Shown here one piece after another: positions 19,439-27,306 of a stretch of DNA of 64,000 nt (the first letter of the stretch is position 1; each line of letters starts with the position of its first letter). The stretch spans positions 1-64,000 of the forward strand of contig NZ_LRUN01000039.1 of NCBI RefSeq assembly GCF_001679645.1, written 5' to 3'. The translations under genes were made by a program, and so were the position numbers. The notes under the pieces are model-generated. The model worked only from the letters and a program-made list of their open reading frames with translations. It searched no databases and had not been told where the DNA came from. Source of the stretch: Pseudomonas bananamidigenes. Lineage in GTDB: Bacteria; Pseudomonadota; Gammaproteobacteria; Pseudomonadales; Pseudomonadaceae.

Positions 19439-19789
19439 ATGACCAACAAAATCATCCTTGCACTCGAAGCAGAGCAGATGAGCAAAGAAATCCCTGCCTT
19501 TGCCCCGGGCGACACCATTGTCGTTCAGGTGAAAGTGAAGGAAGGCGATCGTTCCCGTCTGCAAGCGTTCGAAGGCGTTGTAATCGCCAAGCGCAACCGC
19601 GGCGTGAACAGTGCGTTCACCGTTCGTAAAATCTCCAACGGTGTTGGTGTAGAGCGTACTTTCCAGACCTACTCCCCGCAGATCGACAGCATGGCTGTCA
19701 AGCGTCGCGGTGATGTACGCAAAGCCAAGCTGTACTACCTGCGCGACCTGTCGGGTAAAGCAGCTCGCATCAAGGAAAAACTGGCTTAA
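19439..19789 (+). CDS. rplS: 50S ribosomal protein L19
   Basis: 116-residue large-subunit protein at the 30S-50S interface. Family sequence [21 protein letters not shown] and [20 protein letters not shown] are visible. The start is preceded by TTAGGAGCACAGC, a strong ribosome site, in a 46-base gap from trmD. A strong terminator follows directly and ends the operon. Confidence 0.99.
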   Translation: MTNKIILALEAEQMSKEIPAFAPGDTIVVQVKVKEGDRSRLQAFEGVVIAKRNRGVNSAFTVRKISNGVGVERTFQTYSPQIDSMAVKRRGDVRKAKLYYLRDLSGKAARIKEKLA

Positions 19790-19807
19790 GTCCAGCTTCC
19801 GATGCAG

Positions 19808-19835
19808 AAAAAAGCAGCCTACGGGCTGCTTTTTT
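19808..19835 (+). terminator. Intrinsic terminator of the rpsP operon
   Basis: AAAAAAGCAGCC / GGCTGCTTTTTT with a TACG tetraloop and a six-base T-run, 19 bases after rplS. A textbook rho-independent terminator. Confidence 0.93.
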
Positions 19836-19988
19836 GTTGTCCGCAATTTATCCGATGCATTTCAGCTTTGTAGTCATTGATGATGACAAGCGCCCGGTAC
19901 CGGTGTTGCCAGGTTTTGTTGCCTGGCGGTTTCGTGAGTGAGCGGGCTATGAAAGACTGTCCGCCATCCCTGTCTTGCCAGAGTTTTT

Positions 19989-20885
19989 ATGCCCGCCATC
20001 GACCACCCGCTGATTGACCAGTTTCTCGACGCCCTGTGGCTGGAGAAGGGGCTTTCCGACAACACCCGCGACGCCTATCGCAGTGATCTCGCTCTGTTCA
20101 ACGGCTGGTTGCAGGAAAAAGGCCTTGAGCTGATCAACGCCGGTCGCGAGTTGATCCTCGATCATCTGGCCTGGCGTCTGGAGCAGAATTACAAACCGCG
20201 TTCCACCGCCAGGTTTCTTTCAGGCGTACGTGGTTTTTATCGTTATCTGCTGCGGGAAAAACTGATCACGGTCGATCCGACCTTGCGCGTCGACATGCCC
20301 CAACTGGGCCGGCCATTGCCAAAATCCCTGTCGGAAGCTGACGTCGAAGCGCTGCTGAAGGCGCCGGACCTGAGTGAAGCCATCGGTCAGCGAGATCGTG
20401 CCATGCTCGAAGTGCTTTACGCCTGCGGGTTGCGGGTGACCGAACTGGTCAGTCTGACCCTGGAGCAGGTCAACCTGCGTCAAGGCGTGTTGCGGGTGAT
20501 GGGCAAGGGCAGCAAGGAACGGCTGGTGCCAATGGGTGAGGAAGCGATTGTCTGGGTCGAGCGTTACCTGCGCGATGGACGTGCCGAATTGCTGGGCGGA
20601 CGTCCCAGCGATGTGCTGTTCCCCAGCCAGCGCGGCGAACAGATGACTCGCCAGACCTTCTGGCATCGCATCAAGCATCAGGCCAAGGTCGCCGGGATCG
20701 GCAAATCGCTGTCGCCACACACGCTGCGTCATGCCTTTGCCACACACCTGCTGAACCATGGCGCGGACTTGCGGGTGGTGCAGATGCTGTTGGGTCATAG
20801 CGACCTGTCCACCACGCAGATCTATACCCATGTCGCGCGGGCGCGACTGCAGGATCTGCATGCGAAACATCACCCGCGAGGTTGA
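19989..20885 (+). CDS. xerD: Site-specific tyrosine recombinase XerD
   Basis: 298-residue recombinase that with XerC resolves chromosome dimers at dif. SAM-like DNA-binding domain about 5-95; catalytic domain about 110-290 with Arg149, Lys173, His244-x-x-Arg247, His270 and nucleophile Tyr279 all in place. Flanked by rplS and dsbC as in P. aeruginosa (from memory), so it is the housekeeping copy rather than an integron or phage integrase. Confidence 0.97.
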   Translation: MPAIDHPLIDQFLDALWLEKGLSDNTRDAYRSDLALFNGWLQEKGLELINAGRELILDHLAWRLEQNYKPRSTARFLSGVRGFYRYLLREKLITVDPTLRVDMPQLGRPLPKSLSEADVEALLKAPDLSEAIGQRDRAMLEVLYACGLRVTELVSLTLEQVNLRQGVLRVMGKGSKERLVPMGEEAIVWVERYLRDGRAELLGGRPSDVLFPSQRGEQMTRQTFWHRIKHQAKVAGIGKSLSPHTLRHAFATHLLNHGADLRVVQMLLGHSDLSTTQIYTHVARARLQDLHAKHHPRG

Positions 20886-21026
20886 GCATTCTGTATTGCG
20901 ACAGGCGCATTCGGCCATGCGGGCCTTATGTGGTAGGCTTTGCCGGTTTGCACGATGGGCGGTTATGACCCGGTGTTCCGGCACGGGCGTTCTGATCGCT
21001 CCATTTGTCCGCCTTCAGGAGTTCTC

Positions 21027-21758
21027 ATGCGTCTGACCCAGATTTTCGCCGCCGCAGCCATTGCGTTGGTCAGCACCTTTGCCGTCGCCGACGATGCGGC
21101 CGACAAAGCCATCCGCCAGAGCCTGGAAAATCTCCAGCTCGATGTCCCGGTGGACACCATCACCGCCAGTCCGCTGCCGGGCTTGTACGAAGTCAAGCTC
21201 AAGGGCAGCCGTGTGCTCTACGCCAGCGCCGACGGCCAGTACATCGTCCAGGGCTACATGTTCCAGCTCAAGGATGGCAAACCGGTCAACCTGACCGAGA
21301 AGACCGAACGCCTGGGCATTTCCAAACTGATCAACGGGATTCCGGTCGCCGAGACCGTGGTCTATCCGGCCGTGGGCGAGACCAAGTCGCACATCACCGT
21401 GTTCACCGACACCACTTGCCCGTACTGCCACAAGTTGCATGCCGAAGTGCCTGAGCTGAACAAGCGCGGCATCGAGGTGCGTTACGTGGCATTCCCGCGT
21501 CAGGGCCTGGGTTCGCCGGGCGACGAGCAGTTGCAAGCCGTGTGGTGCTCGAAGGACAAGAAAGCGGCCATGGACAAAATGGTCGATGGCAAGGAAATCA
21601 AGGCCGCCAAGTGCGATAACCCGGTTTCCAAGCAGTTCGCTCTCGGTCAGTCGATCGGTGTGAACGGCACGCCGGCCATCGTATTGGCCGACGGACAAGT
21701 CATTCCGGGCTACCAGCCTGCGCCACAAGTCGCCAAACTGGCGCTGGGCGCGAAGTAA
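21027..21758 (+). CDS. dsbC: Periplasmic disulfide isomerase DsbC
   Basis: 243-residue thiol:disulfide isomerase. Signal peptide residues 1-21 (ending FAVA), dimerisation domain about 25-90, then a thioredoxin-like domain with active-site Cys131-Pro-Tyr-Cys134 and a second, structural Cys pair near 173 and 195. The cis-proline loop GTPAIVLADG is present. ATG at 21027 has CAGGAG nine bases upstream; the frame extends further upstream but without a ribosome site. Kept reduced by DsbD in the family. It is followed by a cluster of hairpins before hom. Confidence 0.96.
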   Translation: MRLTQIFAAAAIALVSTFAVADDAADKAIRQSLENLQLDVPVDTITASPLPGLYEVKLKGSRVLYASADGQYIVQGYMFQLKDGKPVNLTEKTERLGISKLINGIPVAETVVYPAVGETKSHITVFTDTTCPYCHKLHAEVPELNKRGIEVRYVAFPRQGLGSPGDEQLQAVWCSKDKKAAMDKMVDGKEIKAAKCDNPVSKQFALGQSIGVNGTPAIVLADGQVIPGYQPAPQVAKLALGAK

Positions 21759-21765
21759 TTCGCTT

Positions 21766-21872
21766 CGTCACGTCAAGACGTGACGAGCGTGGCCCGGCGG
21801 CAGTTTGTCCGGGCCATCAATAGAGAGCCGCGATTGCGCGGTTGTTTTCACGGCCGGCCTCGCGTCGGCCGT
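21766..21872 (+). promoter_or_regulatory. Four consecutive hairpins in the dsbC-hom spacer
   Basis: Stems lie at 21766-21785 (9 bp), 21790-21816 (8 bp), 21827-21842 (stem CCGCG/CGCGG followed by TTGTTTT) and 21850-21872 (7 bp, followed by TTTA). The third looks like a terminator for dsbC. The fourth ends five bases before the GGGGAG ribosome site of hom, and could influence hom translation. A regulatory role is inference. Confidence 0.5.
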
Positions 21873-21889
21873 TTTATGGGGAGTTCACA

Positions 21890-23192
21890 GTGAAACCGGT
21901 CAAAGTAGGCATCTGTGGGTTAGGGACCGTCGGTGGCGGTACCTTCAACGTACTTCAGCGCAACGCCGAGGAAATCGCTCGTCGTGCCGGGCGTGGAATC
22001 GAAGTGGCACAAATTGCCATGCGCACGCCAAAGCCTCAGTTCCAGACGACCGGTATTGCGATTACCAACGATGTCTTCGAAGTGGCCACGAACCCTGAGA
22101 TCGACATCGTCATAGAGCTGATGGGCGGCTATACCGTTGCCCGCGAGCTGGTACTCAAGGCCATCGAGAATGGCAAGCATGTGGTCACCGCGAACAAGGC
22201 TCTGATTGCCGTTCACGGTAATGAAATTTTTGCCAAGGCGCGCGAGAAAGGCGTGATCGTGGCATTCGAGGCGGCGGTTGCCGGCGGCATTCCGGTGATC
22301 AAGGCGATCCGTGAAGGCCTGTCCGCCAACCGTATCAACTGGGTGGCGGGGATCATCAACGGTACCGGCAACTTCATTCTCACCGAGATGCGCGAAAAGG
22401 GTCGCACCTTCGAAGACGTGCTCGCCGAGGCGCAAGCGTTGGGTTACGCAGAAGCCGATCCGACCTTCGACGTTGAAGGCATCGACGCGGCGCACAAGCT
22501 GACGATCCTGGCGTCCATCGCATTCGGTGTCCCGCTGCAGTTCGACAAGGCCTACACCGAAGGCATCACCAGACTGACCACCGCCGACGTGAACTACGCC
22601 GAAGCGCTGGGCTACCGCATCAAGCACCTGGGCGTGGCACGCAGCACCGCCGCCGGCATCGAGCTGCGCGTACACCCGACGCTGATCCCGGCCGATCGCC
22701 TGATCGCCAACGTCAACGGTGTGATGAACGCGGTGATGGTCAACGGTGACGCTGCCGGTTCGACCCTGTTCTACGGCGCCGCGCGGCATGGAACCGACGG
22801 CATCGTCGGTGATCGCCGACCTGGTAGACGTGGTTCGCGCCATGACTTCCGACCCGGAAAACCGTGTGCCGCACCTGGCGTTCCAGCCGGACTCGCTGTC
22901 GGCCCATCCGATCCTGCCGATCGAAGCCTGCGAAAGCGCCTACTATCTGCGCATCCAGGCCAAGGACCATCCGGGCGTTCTTGCTCAGGTGGCGAGCATC
23001 CTCTCGGAGCGCGGCATCAACATCGAGTCGATCATGCAGAAGGAAGTCGAGGAACACGACGGCCTGGTGCCGATGATCCTGCTGACCCACCGCGTGCTGG
23101 AACAGCACATCAACGATGCGATCGCCGCTCTTGAAGCCCTGGCGGGCGTGGTCGGTCCGGTCGTGCGGATCCGTGTCGAGCACTTGAACTAA
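21890..23192 (+). pseudogene. hom: Homoserine dehydrogenase, frameshifted in this sequence
   Basis: Reduces aspartate semialdehyde to homoserine for Thr, Met and Ile synthesis. The start is GTG at 21890 with GGGGAG upstream. Rossmann motif GICGLGTVGGG, the catalytic core and a C-terminal ACT domain (YYLRIQAKDHPGVLAQVASI) are all present, but the frame breaks at about 22776-22790. There the sequence reads ggcgccgcgcggcatgg where the coding frame needs two more bases (a Gly-Ala-Gly-Ala-Gly-Met-like stretch). With two bases restored the protein is 434 residues, the family length. No other damage is seen. Because the indels lie in G/C runs of an important biosynthetic gene, a sequencing error is at least as likely as a real mutation. 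Confidence 0.9.
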
Positions 23193-23258
23193 GCCGATCT
23201 CCTTCACCGGGCCCGCCTGTGGGCCCGGTGTTGCGAACACTGTCCATTGGAGTCAGTC

Positions 23259-24668
23259 ATGCGTTACATCAGTACCCGCGGCCAGGCACCGGCCCTGAAT
23301 TTCGAAGACGTCCTGCTGGCCGGTCTCGCCACCGACGGTGGTCTGTACGTTCCGGAAAACCTGCCACGTTTCACCCAGGAAGAAATCGCTTCCTGGGCCG
23401 GCCTGCCGTATCACGAGCTGGCTTTCCGGGTGATGCGCCCGTTCGTCACCGGCAGCATTCCGGACGCCGATTTCAAGAAAATCCTTGAAGAAACCTACGG
23501 CGTGTTCGCTCACAACGCCGTGGCACCGCTGCGCCAGCTCAACGGCAACGAATGGGTCATGGAGCTTTTCCACGGCCCGACCCTGGCGTTCAAGGATTTC
23601 GCTCTGCAACTGCTCGGCCGCCTGCTCGACTACGTGCTGGCAAAGCGTGGCGAGCGCGTGGTGATCGTCGGTGCCACTTCCGGTGATACCGGGTCGGCCG
23701 CCATCGAAGGCTGCAAGCACTGCGAAAACGTCGATATCTTCATCCTGCACCCGCACAACCGTGTGTCCGAAGTGCAGCGTCGGCAGATGACCACCATCCT
23801 CGGTGACAACATTCACAACATCGCCATCGAAGGCAACTTCGACGACTGCCAGGAAATGGTCAAGGCCAGCTTCGCCGACCAGAGCTTCCTCAAGGGCACA
23901 CGTCTGGTGGCGGTGAACTCGATCAACTGGGCGCGGATCATGGCCCAGATCGTTTACTACTTCCACGCCGCCCTGCAACTGGGCGGCCCGGCGCGTTCGG
24001 TGTCGTTCTCGGTGCCGACCGGCAACTTCGGCGACATCTTCGCCGGCTACCTGGCGCGCAACATGGGCCTGCCGATCAATCAACTGATCGTCGCCACCAA
24101 CCGCAACGACATCCTGCACCGCTTCATGAGCGGCAATCAGTACGTCAAGGAAACCCTGCACGCCACGCTGTCGCCGTCGATGGACATCATGGTCTCGTCG
24201 AACTTCGAACGCTTGCTGTTCGACCTGCACGGTCGTAACGGCGCGGCGATTGCCGGTCTGATGGACTCGTTCAGGCAGGGCGGCGGTTTCAGTGTCGAAC
24301 AGGAACGCTGGACCGAGGCGCGCAAGCTGTTCGATTCGCTGGCCGTGGACGATGCGCAAACCTGCGAAACCATCGCCCAGGTCTTCGAACAAACCGGTGA
24401 GGTACTGGACCCGCACACGGCCATCGGTGTCAAAGCCGCCCGCGAATGCCGTCGCAGCCTGGACATCCCGATGGTGATCCTGGGCACCGCCCATCCGGTC
24501 AAGTTCCCCGAAGCGGTGGAAAAAGCCGGTGTAGGAAAAGCTCTCGAACTGCCTGCACATCTTTCTGATTTGTTTGAGAGAGAAGAACGTTGCACCGTTC
24601 TGGCAAACGAACTGAAAGCCGTGCAGGCCTTTGTCAGTCAGCATGGTAACCGCGGCAAACCGCTTTAA
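23259..24668 (+). CDS. thrC: Threonine synthase
   Basis: PLP enzyme converting O-phosphohomoserine to threonine. 469 residues, the long gammaproteobacterial/fungal-type class. N-terminal YISTRG and the PLP lysine Lys112 in TLAFKDFALQ are visible, as is the phosphate-binding GATSGDTGSAAIEG. ATG at 23259 with TTGGAG upstream is preferred over an in-frame ATG four codons earlier. Sixty-six bases after hom in the same direction, so likely co-transcribed with it; a terminator follows. Confidence 0.98.
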   Translation: MRYISTRGQAPALNFEDVLLAGLATDGGLYVPENLPRFTQEEIASWAGLPYHELAFRVMRPFVTGSIPDADFKKILEETYGVFAHNAVAPLRQLNGNEWVMELFHGPTLAFKDFALQLLGRLLDYVLAKRGERVVIVGATSGDTGSAAIEGCKHCENVDIFILHPHNRVSEVQRRQMTTILGDNIHNIAIEGNFDDCQEMVKASFADQSFLKGTRLVAVNSINWARIMAQIVYYFHAALQLGGPARSVSFSVPTGNFGDIFAGYLARNMGLPINQLIVATNRNDILHRFMSGNQYVKETLHATLSPSMDIMVSSNFERLLFDLHGRNGAAIAGLMDSFRQGGGFSVEQERWTEARKLFDSLAVDDAQTCETIAQVFEQTGEVLDPHTAIGVKAARECRRSLDIPMVILGTAHPVKFPEAVEKAGVGKALELPAHLSDLFEREERCTVLANELKAVQAFVSQHGNRGKPL

Positions 24669-24690
24669 GCCCTGAAAGCTGTCACATTTT

Positions 24691-24725
24691 GAAGCCCGTC
24701 TCCTGACGGGCTTTCTTGTTTTGGA
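24691..24725 (+). terminator. Terminator after thrC
   Basis: Stem AAGCCCGTC / GACGGGCTT with a TCCT loop followed by TCTTGTTTT, 23 bases after the thrC stop. Confidence 0.88.
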
Positions 24726-24786
24726 TGCCACACTGCTCGGGTTTCGCCGATGAAGGATGGGCGAGTCGAAGACGAAGGATGTGGCA

Positions 24787-26136
24787 ATGCGGTTTTACTC
24801 AGGATTGAAGCCGGCACTGAGCTGGTTGGTTTTGTTGGGCATTTCTTTTTTTATGCAGTGGAGCGCGGCGGCTCATCTGTCCATGAGTCCCCATGCGCCG
24901 GCGCTGGATGTTCCGCCGATCGAACTGGACGCCCGTGAGCGCCAATGGATACGCGATAACCCCAGGGTGACAGTGGCCTCGGTTCAGTACCCGCTGTATC
25001 TGTTTCAGGACGAACATGGTCAGTGGAGCGGCTTGAACAACGATGTGCTCGAGCGCATCAGCGCCATGACCGGTTTGCAGTTCGTGCATCAGGAGTCGTT
25101 CTCCACCGACCATATGCTGGAGCGACTTGAAAGCGGTATTGCCGATATCAGCACGACCCTGGCAATGAACGAGGAGCGCCGGCAATTCCTGGATTTCAGC
25201 CATGCCTTCGGCGGGGCGGGATGGGTGTTCGTCGGGCATGCCGGCAGGGCGGCGGTTCGATCGTTTGACGACCTGCAAAAGCGGGTTCTGGTGCTGCCGG
25301 CAAGGCATGCTCTGGAGGACATCATTCGCCGGGACTTTCCCGCGATCGAGATACGTTCAGTCAAGACGTATGCCGAGGCCCGGGCGTTGGTCGAGAGTGG
25401 CGAGGCCTACGCAACGATCGAAAACGAGATCGGTGCGCAACTGTATCCCTCTGGCTTGCTCAGGGTCGGTGGGCTGGTGGAAGGTAAATGGGAAGCGGAT
25501 CATCTGGCGGTGCGCAAGGGCATGCCGGAACTGCTGAGCATTCTGAACAAGGCGCTGGGGGCCTTTTCGGTTGCCGAACTGCGTGCCATGCGCCTGAAGT
25601 GGCTGGAGGGCATTTCGCCTGCACCGGCGCCGTCGCTTGGAGCACGCGTGCTCAAGTGGAGCTGTTGGGGCATGGGCGCCTTCGGGGTATTGGGCCTGCT
25701 TTCGCTGTTATGGAATCGTCGGCTCGCGGCCGAGATAAAGCAACGAGGTGAGGTGGAGAAGAAGCTGGGCGATCAACTGGCCTTTCAGCATGCACTGATC
25801 GATGCCATGCCTGACCCGGTGTTCGTTCGCGATCTGCAGGGATGTCTGGTGATGTGCAACCGCAGTTATGAAGAGGCGCTGGGGGTGCGTCTGGAGCAGG
25901 TGCAGGGGCGGACGCTGCATCAGCTTGATGTACTTCCGCAAGCCACTGCCTTGATGCTGCATGATGAATTCATGGTGCAACTGCGCACTCGCAGGACACT
26001 GTTCAGCAAGCGGCAACTGATGTTCAAGAGCGGCCCACGGCAGGTCTATCAGTGGACCGTGCCATTCTACGGTGCCGACGGCGCGTTGCGCGGTTTGCTG
26101 GGGGGATGGACGGACATCACCCAGAGACAGGCCTGA
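24787..26136 (+). CDS. Periplasmic binding/PAS sensor lacking a kinase domain
   Basis: A 449-residue membrane protein. Signal or first membrane segment about 8-30; a periplasmic SBP_bac_3-type domain (about 48-260) of the kind found in BvgS/EvgS sensors; a membrane helix about 275-300 (WGMGAFGVLGLLSLLW); then a cytoplasmic PAS domain (about 325-445) ending GGWTDITQRQA at the stop. In BvgS/EvgS-type proteins the PAS end leads straight into a histidine kinase, which is absent here, and no kinase remnant is found after the stop. ATG at 24787 has GAAGGATG upstream. It may act through a partner kinase or be a degraded relic. The next gene is a defective receiver. Confidence 0.8.
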   Translation: MRFYSGLKPALSWLVLLGISFFMQWSAAAHLSMSPHAPALDVPPIELDARERQWIRDNPRVTVASVQYPLYLFQDEHGQWSGLNNDVLERISAMTGLQFVHQESFSTDHMLERLESGIADISTTLAMNEERRQFLDFSHAFGGAGWVFVGHAGRAAVRSFDDLQKRVLVLPARHALEDIIRRDFPAIEIRSVKTYAEARALVESGEAYATIENEIGAQLYPSGLLRVGGLVEGKWEADHLAVRKGMPELLSILNKALGAFSVAELRAMRLKWLEGISPAPAPSLGARVLKWSCWGMGAFGVLGLLSLLWNRRLAAEIKQRGEVEKKLGDQLAFQHALIDAMPDPVFVRDLQGCLVMCNRSYEEALGVRLEQVQGRTLHQLDVLPQATALMLHDEFMVQLRTRRTLFSKRQLMFKSGPRQVYQWTVPFYGADGALRGLLGGWTDITQRQA

Positions 26137-26278
26137 AAGCGGACGGCGATGTCTGGTTGAAGATAGGAAACGTCCTATAAGACGTGGCTACTTTTCTGAT
26201 GGGAGGCCTAGGACGACTGACCTAGAGTGACAGACCCCTGCGGCAAGAAGCCGTGTTTGTCTTGCAAGAGGTCATCCG

Positions 26279-26686
26279 ATGCGCTCGCTCAGAATCCTGC
26301 TTCTCGAGCCCGATCCATTTCAGTTGATGGCGTTGCATCAGATGCTCAACGCCATGGGAATCTACGACGTGTTGACCGCGCCTTCGCTGGGTGCGGCAAA
26401 ACGTTCGCTGGAGCGGCGAGGGGCCGTCGATATCGCCATCTGCAATCCGCAACTCAAAAGCGGTGAAGGACTGGCCTTGATCAGGCATCTGGCTGCCCGA
26501 CAGGAGGCGCAAGCGTTGATCCTGCTGGGAGTGGTGGCCCCCAGCCTGCTGGCTGACCTGGATCCCGTGCTGAGTGAGGGCGGCGTGCTACTTCTGGGCA
26601 GGCTGTGTACACCGGTTTCTGCAGTACTGATGCGTAATCTGCTCGACAGCTACCTGTCACAGCCCCGACGTTCGGTCGGTTCCTGA
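26279..26686 (+). CDS. Receiver-domain protein lacking phosphorylation residues
   Basis: A 135-residue single-domain protein that folds in register with response-regulator receivers: beta1 RILLLEPDP, beta3 VDIAICNP, beta4 ALILLGVV and beta5 VLLLGRLCTP. The phospho-acceptor Asp is Asn56, the Thr/Ser of beta4 is Gly84, and the Lys-Pro of beta5 is Thr111-Pro. It should not be phosphorylated. No output domain follows. It lies 142 bases after the kinase-less sensor in the same direction, so the two may be a decayed or re-purposed BvgAS-like pair. Start ATG with AGAGG upstream. Confidence 0.75.
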   Translation: MRSLRILLLEPDPFQLMALHQMLNAMGIYDVLTAPSLGAAKRSLERRGAVDIAICNPQLKSGEGLALIRHLAARQEAQALILLGVVAPSLLADLDPVLSEGGVLLLGRLCTPVSAVLMRNLLDSYLSQPRRSVGS

Positions 26687-26850
26687 AGCCGGCGGTTATT
26701 TTTCTGTCATCTTCTCCATGCATGCTCGAACACGACGGTGACGCTGCGCAAGAGGTCGCCGAAGTACAGAACTTTCTTCTCGGGCCGGTGGTCATTGATT
26801 GTGTACACGCCCCAGGCACTGTGTTTTCGGACTATTGAGTGGAGATCGGG

Positions 26851-27132
26851 ATGGAAAGTATCAGTCTATTGCTCGGTGAGGCTCTGAGCCCGTATCAGGT
26901 AACGCTGGCCCCATGCGGTCTGCATGGCGAATGTCTGGTGACGCTGAAGAACGGCAGTGGCGCCATCGTGGTGGAACGAGAATTCAATCAGGCGCAATTG
27001 AGTGACAAACGCCAGTTGACGGATGTGGTCGACGGTCTGCACCGCGACATCCTGATTGCCGAAGGCCGGCTGGAGCCCTGTGTGATCGCGGCATTGCGCA
27101 ACGCCGCCCGGGACAAGCATCCGGCACTCTGA
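26851..27132 (+). CDS. DUF3509-like small protein
   Basis: A 93-residue cytoplasmic protein. The opening ISLLLGEALSPYQVTLAPCG and central VVEREFN with a charged C-terminus agree with DUF3509, a pseudomonad family of unknown role. ATG at 26851 has GGAGATCGGG upstream; an in-frame GTG four codons earlier is less likely. It precedes the candidate sRNA and terminator. I cannot assign a function. Confidence 0.7.
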   Translation: MESISLLLGEALSPYQVTLAPCGLHGECLVTLKNGSGAIVVEREFNQAQLSDKRQLTDVVDGLHRDILIAEGRLEPCVIAALRNAARDKHPAL

Positions 27133-27149
27133 AACAGATTTGTCTTTTG

Positions 27150-27297
27150 TGGGAACCTTCCTGCATCCCTGTCAGTCAGACCCGATAGCAGCAGGATCAA
27201 GCATTGTGCTCCGGTGCTTGTCACTTGCTGTCACGGGTCTTTGATCAAGACCACGTTTAACCCCGAGTCGTCTCCCCACTTCTCGGGGTTTCTTTTT
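27150..27297 (+). ncRNA. Candidate structured sRNA (possibly RgsA/P16-like)
   Basis: The spacer after the DUF3509 gene folds as nested stems: AGACCCG (27178) with CGGGTCT (27234-27240), CAGCA with TGCTG, and CAAGCA with TGCTTG. It ends in a terminator AACCCCGAG / CTCGGGGTT with a T-run (27259-27297). Such design without a reading frame suggests a stable small RNA. The terminator loop recalls the pseudomonad sRNA RgsA (P16), but that is from memory. A GAACCT/TCAGA pair (27153, 27176) resembles an AlgU-type promoter but would start inside the outer stem, so the 5' end is unknown. Confidence 0.5.
27259..27297 (+). terminator. Terminator of the DUF3509/sRNA unit
   Basis: A 9-bp stem AACCCCGAG / CTCGGGGTT with a 14-base loop followed by TTCTTTTTG. 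It faces a gene on the other strand that ends ten bases further on. Confidence 0.85.
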
Positions 27298-27306
27298 GCC
27301 CGAGAT

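Noticed and set aside
26720..26836. Plus-strand 38-codon frame MLEHDGDAAQ... between receiver and DUF3509 genes
   Set aside because: No ribosome site and no recognisable family; the opposite strand looks more protein-like.
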